This document shows, piece after piece, positions 1 through 11,755 of a DNA stretch of 64,000 nt (its first letter is position 1; each line of letters opens with the position of its first letter). Made by a program: the position numbers and the translations under genes. This stretch comes from Diphasiastrum complanatum (taxonomy: Eukaryota; Streptophyta; Lycopodiopsida; Lycopodiales; Lycopodiaceae): contig CM055111.1 in the NCBI GenBank assembly GCA_029204225.1, forward strand, positions 2,979,029 through 3,043,028, in the 5' to 3' direction. The notes beneath the pieces are model-generated. The model saw only the letters and a list, made by a program, of their open reading frames with translations, was not told the origin of the DNA and ran no database searches.

Positions 1-848
<848 letters not shown>

Positions 849-1017
849 CACAATTTAATGTAGTTCCTCTTGACAAAGCAAGACTAAACCCTTTGAAGTC
901 TTTATTCATAAACCAACAAGGTACAGTATAGCTGAAAAGTAAAATACAGTACTGTGAAGCACCACAAAGCATAACCACTCTCAAAACGTCCAACTGTTAG
1001 CTACCACCATCCCACAC

Positions 1018-1240
1018 TGTTCAAAAAGTACAAAAAGGACCAAGAGTGGATCCTAATCTGATCCTCATCAGGGATTGGTTGTCAGATTACTTGATCTATC
1101 AATCTACTTGAGATTAAGATCAATCTAGATCAATTCTAGACACAAAATCCTAACAAGAACAATCATTAATTGAAGGTAGGTGTACTTTTTGGATTCACAC
1201 ATGTGAAACACTGTCTGAGTACGGACTCCAACCTGAAAAT
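1018..1240 (-). repeat. 3' LTR remnant of copia B
   Basis: It starts TGTTCAAAAAGTAC on the plus strand and matches the 5' LTR start at 9574 for about 55 bp. It contains the palindrome CACACATGTG at 1196-1205, 178 bp from the LTR end, which is the same distance as in the copia LTR at 43086. Its other end is lost in the deletion joining it to RT sequence near 1240. Confidence 0.65.
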
Positions 1241-4200
1241 CAAGTACACATTGATAGCACCTCAAAACAATCAAAACAAATGTAGACAAATGATGGCTCA
1301 TAAGAACTTACAACAAATCCAATGGAAATAAGATAGGAATGCAACCTAGAGTACCATGCTCTTGGTGCTTGCTTGAGTCCATAAAGACTCTTATTCACAC
1401 ACCTTGTCTTCTTCTCCATCTTTGATGAAGCCCTCGGGTTGGCACATGTAGATTTCCTCTTCCAAGAATCCATTCAAGAAAGCATTTGTCACATCAAGTT
1501 GGAAGAGCTCCCATTTGAAAGAAGTTGCAAGACATATGATTAATCTAATGGTCACAAGCTTTGCATCAGGTGCAAAGCTTTCATCATAATCTATGCCTTT
1601 GACTTGCAAAAAACCTTTTGCTACAAGTCTAGCTTTGTACTTATAAATGGAACCATCTTGATTATATTTCAATATATATATCCATTTACAAGTAAGAGGC
1701 TTCTTTCCATAAGATAAATCAACAAGTTTCCAAGTTTGATTTTCCATTAATGCATCAAACTCTACTTGCATAGCTTTCCTCCAATAGTGAGACTTATTTG
1801 CTTCCTCAAAACTAGTTGGTTCTTCAATCATAGTAGTCAAAAAAGTATAAGAGTTGAGTAGTTGAGAATCTTCCCTTTGCTCCCCTTTGTCACTATAAGT
1901 GAGCCTTGATGGCTCAATCCTTGTCCTTGTTGATCTTCTTGGCACCCTTGGACTTGGAGTAGGTTCCACTTGGTCTTCATCTTCATGAAGCTCCTCCTCG
2001 GCCATAGCATGATCTTTTGTTGGAAGTCACCTTTCCTTTGGCTTGGAGAGATTCATCAAAAAGTACATCTCTACTAGCAACAACTTTTTTTGTAATAGGA
2101 TCATATATCCTATAAGCTTTCTTACTTTCACTATAACCAACAAAGATGCCTTTGAAAAAAGTGGCATCTTCCTTTTTCGTTGTTTCTAAAGGAATATGTA
2201 CATAACAATACATCCAAAAACTTTCAAATCACTAAGATTTGGCTTTTTGCCAAACAATACTTCATAAGGTGTAAGTCCTTTAATGGCACTATTAGTCATT
2301 CTATTACAAAGAAAGTTTGCACATAAAGTAGCTTCTCCCCAAAATGAAATAGGAAGAGATGCATCTAATCTCATAGCTTTAGCACACTCACATAGTGTCC
2401 TATTCTTTCTCTCAGCTACTCCATTTTGTTGTGGAGTATATATACAAGTAAACTCTCTCTTTATGCCATTAGTTTCACAAAACTCTTTCATCCTATTGGA
2501 GATGTACTCCCCTCCATTATCACTTCTTAATACTTTCAAGCTAGTATTAAGTTGCTTTTCCAGAAGAGTTTTGAACTTTACAAAGGACTCAAAAACTTCA
2601 CTTTTCTTAGACAAGAGATAAACCCAAGAGTATCTTGATTTATCATCAATAAAAGTGACATACATAAGAGCTCCACCATTTGATTCATGTGAAAATGAAT
2701 GAACATCCGAGTGTATAAGGTCAAGAGGAGAGCTAGATCTTATCAAAGATCTCTTGAAAGGAAGCTTATGAGATTTGGAGAGTCCACAAGCTTCACAAAG
2801 CTTTCCACACTTGGATATGGTTTTGGGAAGTCCTCTTGCTAGCTCCTTTGTCACCATGGTCTCCATAGCTTTGTAGTTAGGATGGCCTAACCTTTTGTGC
2901 CATAATTTCACTTGAGTGAGCTTCTCCCTTGCCATGTTCACACTTCCAACCATCACATTAGCATCCAATTTGAATAACCTCCCTTGCTTAAAACCACTAG
3001 CAATACATTTTTCATCTTTCAAGATAGAACATGCTCCATGCTTGAAATGTACATCTAATCCACTATCCATAAGTTGTCCTACACTCAATAGGTTCTTTGT
3101 AATTGAAGGTACATAAAGAACATTGTCTAGATCTAATTTTTTAGATGATCCTAGACATAAACGAATGGCTCCAACACCTACAATCTCACATTCTTGATCA
3201 CTTGCAGTGAGGATAAATCTCTTAGAACTATTGTAAGAAAGTAGATTAGAAAAATAGTCTTTTTGGTGAGTCATGTGAGAGCTTGCCCCACTGTCAATCC
3301 ACCAAGTGTCTTGATTAGATGTCTGTGGTGAGGATACCATCAAAGATAGATTGCCTTCTTCCTCCTCCTCAAGCACAAGATTGCCTTGATTGTCCTTCTC
3401 TTGGGCATTCTCCTTCTTGTAGCATTCGGATGCAATATGTCCTTTTTTTCCACAAAAGAAACACTTTAGCTTCTTCTTGTCCTTCTTGCTCTTGCATTTG
3501 GAACTTGATGTTCCATATTTGTTCTCCATCTCCATGTCTTGAGTCTTCTTGGATGGAAACTTCTTCTTCTTGCCTTTCAAAGAAAAGTTAGCTTTTTCAT
3601 CACCATCATTCAAAGATAAGGAACTCATCCTACTTTTGATATGAAACATTCTACTCTCCTCACTAACAAGCACACTTTGAAGTTTTTCAATACTAGGAAG
3701 TGAATCTTGAATAGCAAAGGTTTGAACAAGATTGGAATAATCATCTCCTAATCCATTCAAAATGATTTGAACTAATTCATCATCTTTGATTTTATCATCT
3801 ATAGAAGACAACTCCTTATTCAAAGATTTGATCCTAAAGACATAATTTTGGGCACTTTCACTACTTTCTTTCATGCTTTGAAGGATTTGATTCCTAAGCA
3901 TGAGTATTTGTGAAGTGTTCTTGGATCCATAAATGGCTTTTAATGAATCCCATGCCTCTTTGGATGTGGTACAAGATGAGATTTCTTTCAAAAGTTCATT
4001 ACTTACATTCATTTTTATGTAGTGTAATGCAACTCTACATCTCTTTTTGTACTTAGCCAATTCAACTCCTCCTTGAGGTTCTACTTCCACCTCAAGTACT
4101 ATGTCATTAAGATCATGAAGTACAAGCAAAGTCTCCATTCGAACTATCCAAGTAGCATAATTAGTGGATGTAAGTCTTTCACTAGCTTCAAGCAAAAAAC

Positions 4201-4288
4201 CACCCATTGATGCCATTTTTGAATGTGAAAAAGCACTAGAAACTCTTATGGTTTCTCTAACAAATCTGAACCTAAAGTCTTCTAGCAA
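1240..4288 (-). pseudogene. Copia B gag-pol pseudogene (Gag, protease, integrase, partial RT)
   Basis: Four minus-strand frames make up one broken polyprotein. The first (4288-2186, 700 codons; the likely start is the MASM methionine at 4216) has a copia Gag domain at about residues 50-210, a CCHC zinc knuckle (C276-C289), the protease DSGA at about 332, integrase HHCC (H464, H469, C498, C501) and the catalytic residues D528, D590 and E626, with 35 residues between the last two. A frameshift near 2205 leads to the integrase tail (2213-1983), another near 2000 to the RT amino half (2005-1391), and a third near 1400 to the [13 protein letters not shown] block. The frame then ends without YVDD or RNase H. 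It cannot encode an active RT. Confidence 0.9.
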
Positions 4289-4351
4289 TTTAGAAAGCTT
4301 ATAGACTCAATCCTATCACTCATGAACCAATCTAGAATGATGGAAATTTAG

Positions 4352-5536
4352 TGTTGTAAAGCTACCTTTACAAGCTTTACTTCCAGCGCCATTGGCACCA
4401 GCTATGTCCCCGGCACCAGCAGTGCCTTTGCTGCTCCCGGCACCAACGGCGCTGGCGCTGCTCTTGGTGCCACTGTGACTAGAATCCAGCCGGCGTCAAG
4501 TTCCTATGGCTGAAAATCTTTGATCGGTTCTAGCGGAGTCCAGAGAGCTCAGATCGATGTGCAATCACCTCACACAATCTAGGCATGATTAAAGGAAACC
4601 TGGGGATCAATAAATTCTAGAGAGAGAAAATGACTTTCTAGAAAGAGAAAATTCTAGAGAGAGAAAAACGTGCTTTATCAGCTTGGGTAGAGTGCTTGGT
4701 ATGAGGGGGGGTGTCGAATCACACCAATACTATAGGGGAGTGCGGGTTGCGACTCAGGACGAGCTCCAACCAAGTCTCAGCCTCCCTTGCTGGAATGTTG
4801 TCATGGCTCTCGCCTTGGCATGCTAGAGCCTCGGAGACTAGGGTCGGTCACACACTTGAAATGTAACCTTTTCAAATTTATCAATAAAGTGGGATTTTTC
4901 TCAAACTGACTCTGATTACCTTCTGGGTTTCAGTGTTCGGTAAAAGCGCCAGTTGTAAGGCCGCTTCAAAATTTTTAAGTTGGCACATGGCTGAGGGTCG
5001 TATCCCGGGATGCCAGCGATATGCTGTCGGGACCATTCGGTCCGTGGCGCCAGGGGTATGCTATCGAGGCCATTTGGTCAAGGAACTGGTTGTCTCCATA
5101 TCTATCGCGGCTTGTGGTTCTGAGTGTTCCTTGCATGAACGTGAATGGGTTAAGCTCTTGGGGAACGGGCTCTAACCTGTTGGTTGAGTTGGATGGCTTG
5201 CTTGAGTGGAAGTTACCTGTTTATGGCTGTCCAGTCTGGCGTGGCGCCAGGTTGGCTTCCAGCGCTCGTGACGAAGCCTTCAGTTGGTTAAGTCTGATGT
5301 AAGTCAGACCACTTGCTTGGAATGGATGTTACTCGTTTGTAACGAATCTTTGAGTTGGTTAAGTTTGATGTATGTCGGGCGGCTTGCTTGGAGGGAAGTC
5401 ACCCACATCTGGACCCCCGATCTGATTGTTGTTGGCGAGTTGGCTGCTTGTATGTCAAGTGGGTTTGGATGGCAAGAGTTGAAGGCTGGGAAGCTAAGTC
5501 GTGGTTCCCGACTCCCTTTGGGATGCCTGCGCTACA
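4352..5536 (+). repeat. 5' LTR of element A
   Basis: It begins TGTTGTAAAGC and ends GCGCTACA. Compared with the 3' LTR it lacks about 52 bp (near 5421) and shows several CG to TG or CA changes in the GGCGCC-rich part (4385-4485). It therefore looks older by CpG decay, although the two LTRs were identical at insertion. Confidence 0.92.
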
Positions 5537-6060
5537 TGTGGTATCAGAGTCGACTGGCCGGTCAGCTATGAGGATCTCACAAAAATGGCCACGGTTTGGG
5601 GTTCATCAAGACAACTGTTGTGCAAGGTGCTGCCCACAGTGTAAGCACGGGTGCGTCCATGGTTGGGGTGGTCAGTAGAATGGGGGACTTGATGAGTCAA
5701 AGTACTACCCTCGAGGTGTAAGCACGGTCAGTTTTCTCGGTTCGGGCCTGGTGCCGTCTGCATGTAGGACAGATGAGGCAAAGTGCTGTCTAGGTAGGTG
5801 AAAGCACGGTCTGTGCCTTGTGGGGTGCGGGGTGACATATTCAAACTGTACAGATTAACCATTGATACAGAGATGCTGCTTGAATTTGGGTGTAAAGCAC
5901 TGGTGGTTAGCTGCCGGTGCGGAATAGCTGCCGATCGTTTAGCTATAAGGGCTATCGAGGAAAAAGTGGTGGGGCGTGACTGAGGCAATGTGCTGCTTAA
6001 TGGTGAAAGCATAGATAGTTGGAGGGGTGTCCTATGTGGGCTGATTCTGTGATCGATTTG
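5537..6060 (+). other. Element A leader with four repeated hairpins
   Basis: Four short inverted repeats of the pattern GTGCT...AAGCAC occur at 5627-5648, 5702-5725, 5783-5807 and 5990-6012. The leader aligns by eye, in inverse orientation, with element E at 50980-51472, where the same four hairpins occur with nearly the same spacing. There is no coding frame. A role in RNA packaging or dimerisation is inference. Confidence 0.75.
5539..5551 (+). other. Primer-binding site of element A (initiator Met tRNA)
   Basis: TGGTATCAGAGTC lies 2 bases after the 5' LTR end. It would prime minus-strand DNA synthesis from the 3' end of initiator methionine tRNA, as is usual in plant LTR elements. Element E has the same 2-base spacer. 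Confidence 0.88.
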
Positions 6061-7855
6061 TATGGGTGTGTCCAGGAAAAGGTCCGTTGGCAGGACCATC
6101 TCAAAGGAGGACCTTGTCTTTGTTACTTGTTTGTAAAACTGCCTGAGTGTCTTACTTGTATGTATTCGTGGTGAGTCTTAGTACTCGTGCTTTGCCTGGT
6201 TTGCATGATTGCTTGTGATACAAGGAGCTGATGGCTTGAGAAGGAACCTTTCTTTTGAAGGTTGATACCATCAAACAAAGAGGACTACAGAATCTGTGGG
6301 GCGGATTTGCAGTTCATGTACTCGCACGTGAACGGCAACGAAACGACTCAATGTTTGCAAAGGATGGATGGCTAGCCTATTTCTTGGGTTAGTTTCATTT
6401 GCGACAACGCCCACCAGACGCAAGCAGGAAGTCAAAAGTTGGAAAGGGCAATTTTAGGGGAGATCTTCTATGGAATAGTTGGTCTTCATTTTGGGACGGC
6501 CACCTTCAGAACTGAAACTCACTGAGCATGGGTGATATCCAGTATCAGTTGGGCTTTTCCTCAAAGGGGAAAGACTAGGATCCTCTTCAAAGATTGGCAA
6601 CAAGTTGGATCGAGCCATAATCCTAGCAGATGGAAAGCAAAGTATTGGAAAGGCTTTTTGTCCGAAGAACTCTACTCTAAGTCCGATCAGCTGATTTTAT
6701 AAGTGGAGGGGAACTATCACACACACCCTCTCTTGGGGCAAATTTTGAATGAAAGTTGATCAAAACGAGGGCAAATTCAAGGTGACCTAGCCATACTCAC
6801 ACGAGGAGTCTGGCGAACTTTGGACCTAATAAGTTGACAAGTTTTTGTTATGGAAAGGAAAGCTTGTTATAGGCTTTCTCTGGACCAGCAATGATGAGAA
6901 ACATATGAGTACGCTGGCTTGTGTTACGTGTAAGACAGCTGATCAATGAAGGAACTGTGAAAGTTGAGCCTTGCATGAGAGACTTGGTATTTCGAACGGA
7001 CGCTAAGGGATAGTTCGCGTTGAGATCGGACTAGTGCAAACTCTGGGTGCATGTGTCTGATTCAAAGAGAGCTACTTGAAGCCAAGCTCGATGTACACTT
7101 CTTGTTTTGACTGTGAGGCAATTGACCAGTGATGGAATTGCGAAAGTCAAGTTTTGCGCGACGGACATGGTGCTTCAAACAAACGCGAAGAGATAGTTCG
7201 TATGCGGATCAAACTGGTGCGACCCTTTGGCTTTCCACGAGGTCAATGGTTACATTTGGGCTGATTCAAAGAGCTACTTCAAGCTAAGTGAGAGGTGCAT
7301 TGTAGAGTACTCAATCTTGCCTACCTTAAAGAGCCAAGATGGAAAAGTATCAAGATCAGGCTGGGACAAGGAGAGAAACCAAGGTGCAGAAGCAACAAGG
7401 CACGGAGTGGACCACAAAGTGGGCAATCAAACGATAAATCCTTTGGCTCAGGGAGCCTTGATACCTGTGCGGAACTGATCAAATCTGGTGCTCAGGGAGC
7501 TCAACACAAAGTGCATCAAGGACAAATCAGGAGCTCAAAGGAGTTCCAAAGTCGAAAGTCAGAAGCGATAGGGAGAACATTTCAAAGAAAGGCCTCTGTC
7601 ACCAGTTAATAAGGTCCTTGGGTTTTATGAAAGCGACATCGAATCTACGCTTTTCCCAAACAAAGGGATATTTTCAAGTTATGTAATTTTTCAGTACAAA
7701 GAGCTGAGCCTCCGACTTGTGGTATGCCAGCTTCAATGTTAATAAAAAGTGGCCAGTAAATTGAGTACTGTGCCAAGTAGCTTAAATGTATAGTTATTTT
7801 AATTTGGAGACACCTTTACTTTAATTTGACATCTGATGAGGACATCAGATTTTAT
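6061..7855 (+). other. Non-coding interior of element A with a diverged tandem duplication
   Basis: No retroelement protein is recognisable in any frame. Between about 6930 and 7300 a unit of roughly 180 bp occurs twice in diverged form. Shared blocks include the gatagttcg run and a gattcaaagag-agctacttgaagc block followed by an aagct run. The rest of this stretch shows nothing recognisable. Confidence 0.6.
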
Positions 7856-7869
7856 AAAGGTGGGGTGGA
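7831..7869 (+). other. Pre-PPT hairpin and polypurine tract of element A
   Basis: An 8-bp perfect stem with loop AGGA (7831-7850) is followed by the polypurine tract AAAGGTGGGGTGGA (7856-7869), which abuts the 3' LTR. The PPT primes plus-strand DNA synthesis. A hairpin of the same loop and core stem precedes the PPT of element E. Confidence 0.8.
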
Positions 7870-9106
7870 TGTTGTAAAGCTACCTTTACAAGCTTTACTT
7901 CTGGCGCCAGCTATGTCCCCGGCGCCAACAGCGCCCCTGCTGCTCCCGGCGCCAACGGCGCCTGCGCCGCTCCCGGTGCCACTGTGACCAAAATCCAGCC
8001 GACGCCAAGTACCTATGGCTGAAAGTCTTTGATCGGTTCTAGCGGAGTCCAGAGAGCTCAGATCGATGTGCAATCACCTCACACGATCTAGGCATGATTA
8101 AAGGAAACCTGGGGATCAATAAAATCTAGAGAGAGAGAAAATGACTTTCTAGAAAGAGAAAATTCTAGAGAGAGAATAACATGCTTTACCAGCTTGGGTA
8201 GAGTGCTTGGTATGAGGGGGGGTGCCGAATCTCACCAGTACTATAAGGGAGTGCGGGTTGCGACTCAGGGCAAGCTCCAACCAAGTCTCAGCCTCCCTTG
8301 CTGGAATGTTGTCATGGCTCTCGCCTTGGCATGCTAGCGCCACGGAGACTAGGTTCGGTCACACACTTGAAATATAACCTTCTCAGATTTATCAATAAAG
8401 TGAGATTTTTCTCAAATTGACTCTGATTACCTTCTGGGTTTCAATGTTCGGTAAAAGCGCCAGTTGTAAGGCCGCTTCAAAAATTTTAAGTTGGCACATA
8501 GCTGAGGGTCGTATCCCGGGATGCCAGCGGTATGCCGTCGGGACCATTCGGTCCGTGGCGCCAGCGGTATGCTGTCGGGACCATTTGGTCCAGAGACTGG
8601 TTGTCTCCATATCTGTCGCGGCTTGTGGTTCTGAGTGTTCCTTGCATGAACGTGAATGGGTTAAGCTCTTGAGGAACGGGCTCTAACCTGTTGGCTGAGT
8701 TGGATGGCTTGCTTGGGTGGAAGTTACCTGTTTATGGCTGTCCAGTCTGGCGTGGCGCCAGGTTGGCTTCCAGCGCTCGTGACGAAGCTTTCAGTTGGTT
8801 AAGTCTCATGTAAGTCAGACCGCTTGCTTGGAATGGATGTTATTCGTTTGTAACGAAGCTTCGAGTTGGTTAAGTTTGATGTATGTTGGGCGGCTTGCTT
8901 AGAGGGAAGTCACCCACATTAGGACCCCCGATCTGGCATGGCGCCAGGTTGGATCTCAATGTTGGTTTTCGGAACTTCAAGTTGGTTAAGTCTGATCGTT
9001 GTTGACGAGTTGGCTGCTTGTATGTCAAGTGGATTTGGATGGCAAGAGTTGAACGATGGGAAGCTAAGTCGTGGTTCCCGGCTCCATTTGGGATGCCTGC
9101 GCTACA
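7870..9106 (+). repeat. 3' LTR of element A
   Basis: 1237 bp, starting TGTTGTAAAGC and ending GCGCTACA. It retains several GGCGCC palindromes (7910-7975) that are mostly GGCACC in the 5' LTR, and a segment near 8935-8995 missing from the 5' LTR. It is followed directly by the target duplication TTTAG. Confidence 0.92.
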
Positions 9107-9111
9107 TTTAG

Positions 9112-9627
9112 ATTCTAGTCTCAAACTTGCAAAATCACTCAATCTATAATTTTTAGCAATTTCTCTCTTCAACCTCAACATACACTCAAAAAATCAGAGA
9201 AGATCAATTAGTGCACATAATTCAAGCTTCAATTTTAATTTTTTGGCTGATTTAATCCAAGAACTAATCAAGAGATCAGATTCACTATAGAAAATGCTTG
9301 ATTTTGCACCAAAAATCACTCAAATTGGGTATGTGACTCAAATTCTACAAATTTTTGAAATTTCTCAGTCAAAACCAAAGCTGTATGGCCTCACGTGTGA
9401 AAAGGGTTCCTACAGCCCGCAACAAGATTTGGACCAAAATTTTTGAGGATAGCTATCAAATCCAACTCGCTACACAAAATTTGACTAGTTTCAAAAAAAT
9501 TGCTAATTTTGGCTTTGATTTGGATTAACCCTATCAATTTCAACATAACCTCTTGTAGTAGGCTTTGATACCATGTGCAAAAAGTACAAAAAGGACCAAG
9601 AGTGGATCCTAACCTGATCCTCACCAA
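9112..9627 (-). other. Copia B leader, primer site and 5' LTR stub
   Basis: The DNA right of element A resumes the untranslated leader of copia B. On the minus strand the primer site TGGTATCAAAGCC is at 9573-9561, and the 5' LTR starts next to it at 9574. After about 54 bp the match with the 3' LTR ends, so this LTR is truncated. Confidence 0.75.
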
Positions 9628-10084
9628 TTGGCTAATGTTCTAGCAAACCACATTGACTTGGTGTTGGGCTGCAACTACAGTCTGCAAAACATGGGTAGCA
9701 TAAATATCCATGGGCTGAGATGGGGCAAAAACACTCAGCCAGATTCCATGGACGTTGGTCAAAAGTCAGGGAGAAGGGGGTGAGGACGTCTGAGGGGTGG
9801 GAGAATATTGGGCGGTGGTGGCAGTGTCATGGATTGGTGATTGGGACTGGGTGGAGTGAGAGGGGCTTTGAACACTAGAAGCGGCAAGAAGGGTGAAAAA
9901 TGATGGGGGCAATGGAGATAGAAGAACACGAACGGAGAAGAGAGTAGAAATATTGCGGAATAGCTCTCCCGTTACAATCAGCTGCTAGATGCAAAAACAG
10001 TCTAATAGAAAGCTTATGCTAAATATGATCACAGCTTTAAGTGTTCTAATTGCCCAACATGATCCTAAAAATTAATTCATACTC
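9628..10084. other. Unassigned non-coding DNA
   Basis: It has a G-rich stretch near 9770-9860 and no frame or motif I can name. It lies between the truncated LTR of copia B and the next LTR-like repeat. Confidence 0.35.
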
Positions 10085-10979
10085 TAAAAAATGAGAGTAC
10101 AGTCCACCGAAGAGATTAGAAATGGTTTGTGTGTGGTATTACTGAAATCAGATTCAATGTGAAGTATGGTTCTAAAATAAATGAAAAGTAGTATGATATC
10201 GCGAGTTCCTCAGACGTCAAAGACCACCATCGTCTGATCAAAAACTGAGAAGTCGTAGATGTCCGTGTTCTGATCAGAGTGAGTAAACAAGCGCGATCAA
10301 ATAGCAATAAAGTGCATTCAATCACAACAAGCATTCATCTACATTATACACAGATAGAAAAGCATGTTGTTGCTATATTACACTGAAGCACAAATAGCAA
10401 TTACAACTAACAATGATGGCGTAACTGGGAGGCTCAAATAATACGTCTCATAGATGGAGCGACTCAAGTAATCTATGCTGGGATGATCTACTTATAGATT
10501 GCATCCATGTATTAACTACATTAAATGTTTGTCACCTAATTAGGTAAGTCGTTGTACTTGGAAGTATTTGGCTTTTGTGACCACTATACATAGTATATAC
10601 AGTCAACAAATCAGGAACGTTGACACGGACGAGGATGTCGAAAATTCTCTCACTTCGCATTTTACGTGAAGTGGTTTTCTCTCACTTCACAAATTTTGGA
10701 AAGTGGCTGGGATGGTTCCTCGTTCAAAATAGATGACCTTTGGCATCTATTTGAAATTTTCTCTCTTTTTGAAATTTTGCGAAAAAGCCAAAGGTGCCTT
10801 AAACAGTTTAAGGTGCCCTTAAAAAGTTGAAGGTGTCCTTAAAAACAAGGCAAATGTGACTTTAATAGTTTAACCGTTAAAAATAGAGGACCTTCGGAAA
10901 TTTTCTCTCTCTTCGCATTTTTCAGGAAAATGTGAAAAAGCCGAAGCTGTTACAAATAGTTTGTTAGGGGTATTCCCAA
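10085..10979 (-). repeat. LTR-like repeat K2 (left part)
   Basis: It aligns by eye with 31255-32040: shared blocks include acagtccaycgaagagatt, the catcgtctgatcaaa region and the cttcgcattttwcg blocks. On the minus strand it starts TGTTGGGAATACCCC (at 10979), which is typical of a copia LTR, and has a TATA-like box near 10490. No coding sequence is attached. Confidence 0.5.
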
Positions 10980-11755
10980 CAAAGTTTAGATAAATAAAAT
11001 CCTCCAATAAAATGTGTTGCGAGGGCATGGCATCCTGCGTGTATAAGCCCATGGCCCAATGAGCACGCAATTGAAGTTGTTAATAAAATAAACTTGACTT
11101 GGGCCTTGTAATTAAAATAAAACTAGAGGCCCAATGTCATTTTTAAACTTAGAGATCACTTTTTAGAGTTGGGTCCAAATTGGGACTCACATGAATCTTG
11201 TGATTTCTAATGTACTTTTTGTGGACCCTTGGATCAAGTTGGGTTCAAGATGAATGGCTAGGATCATTGTGAATATTAGCCAATAAGATTGAGGGGCAAG
11301 GGCCTTCCCCATTTTATAAAAAGACATCATTTGTACACTATTTGGATGCTTAATGAGAAGGAGGAAACTCTACCATTTTTGGAAGAGAAGCATCCTCATT
11401 TGCTATTCACTACTTGCTATTGCTCTTGGTTGTGTTTTCTCTTGCTTTCTATTTCCATGTTTATTGTTTGCCAATAGTGAATGTTTCTCCATTAACAAGC
11501 ATAAGAAGCATTTGAGCTAACCTCCACCCTCACTCTCTTTCTCTCTCTTTCTCTTCTCTTCTCAGTCTCTTCTTCTCCTTTCCTTCTCTTCAACCAAACT
11601 ATGATGAATGTTAGTGTAGAGGAGTAGAGTTAGAGAGGAGTAGTATAGTGGTGAGTAGAGTTAAGGGAGAAAGTAGAAAATTAACTAAAAGTAGCATCTA
11701 TGCATGGTTAGGCACCTATCCAGTGATCTGACCTTTGTTGACAGGCGGAAGGGCT
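10980..11755 (+). repeat. Probable LTR with TATA box, interrupting repeat K2
   Basis: It contains a plausible core promoter (TTTTATAAAAAG, about 11313) followed by a pyrimidine-rich stretch (11520-11600), as in the transcribed part of an LTR. The order of blocks (tgggcct, gtgggactcacatgaatc, ggctaggat, tccatt, TATA) resembles the minus strand of 39870-40130. The ends and any target duplication are not resolved. Confidence 0.4.

Larger units (their letters stand above)
4352..9106 (+). mobile_element. Element A: complete non-coding LTR retrotransposon inside copia B
   Basis: A 4755-bp element flanked by the 5-bp target duplication TTTAG (4347-4351 and 9107-9111). It has LTRs of 1185 and 1237 bp, a primer site at 5539, and a polypurine tract at 7856-7869. 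The 2.3-kb interior has no frame longer than about 100 codons and no Gag, protease, RT or integrase motif. The LTR start (TGTTGTAAAGCT), leader, pre-PPT hairpin and PPT resemble those of gypsy element E, so I infer a non-autonomous (LARD-like) derivative of an E-like chromovirus. It inserted into the 5' leader of copia B, so it is younger than B. Confidence 0.92.
1018..9627 (-). mobile_element. Copia element B, truncated and split by element A
   Basis: A minus-strand Ty1/copia element. Reading on the minus strand it has a short 5' LTR piece (9574 to about 9627), a primer site (9561-9573), a leader (9112-9560), then element A inserted, then gag-protease-integrase and part of RT (down to about 1240), and a partial 3' LTR (from 1018). 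Both LTR pieces share a near-identical run of about 55 bp starting TGTNCAAAAAGTAC. The RT palm motif YVDD, RNase H, polypurine tract and one end of the 3' LTR have been lost in a deletion near 1240. At least three frameshifts break pol. It is closely related to element D at the protein level. Confidence 0.85.

Noticed and set aside
2283-3591. Several plus-strand frames of 66-112 codons opposite copia B
   Set aside because: They are shadows of the conserved minus-strand gag-protease-integrase frame and show no motif of their own.
7831-7850. Hammerhead ribozyme core (CTGATGA) as in plant retrozymes
   Set aside because: CTGATGA is present before the PPT, but no GAAA box or cleavage-site helix follows. 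The element is also far larger than retrozymes. The hairpin is better explained as a conserved pre-PPT stem.
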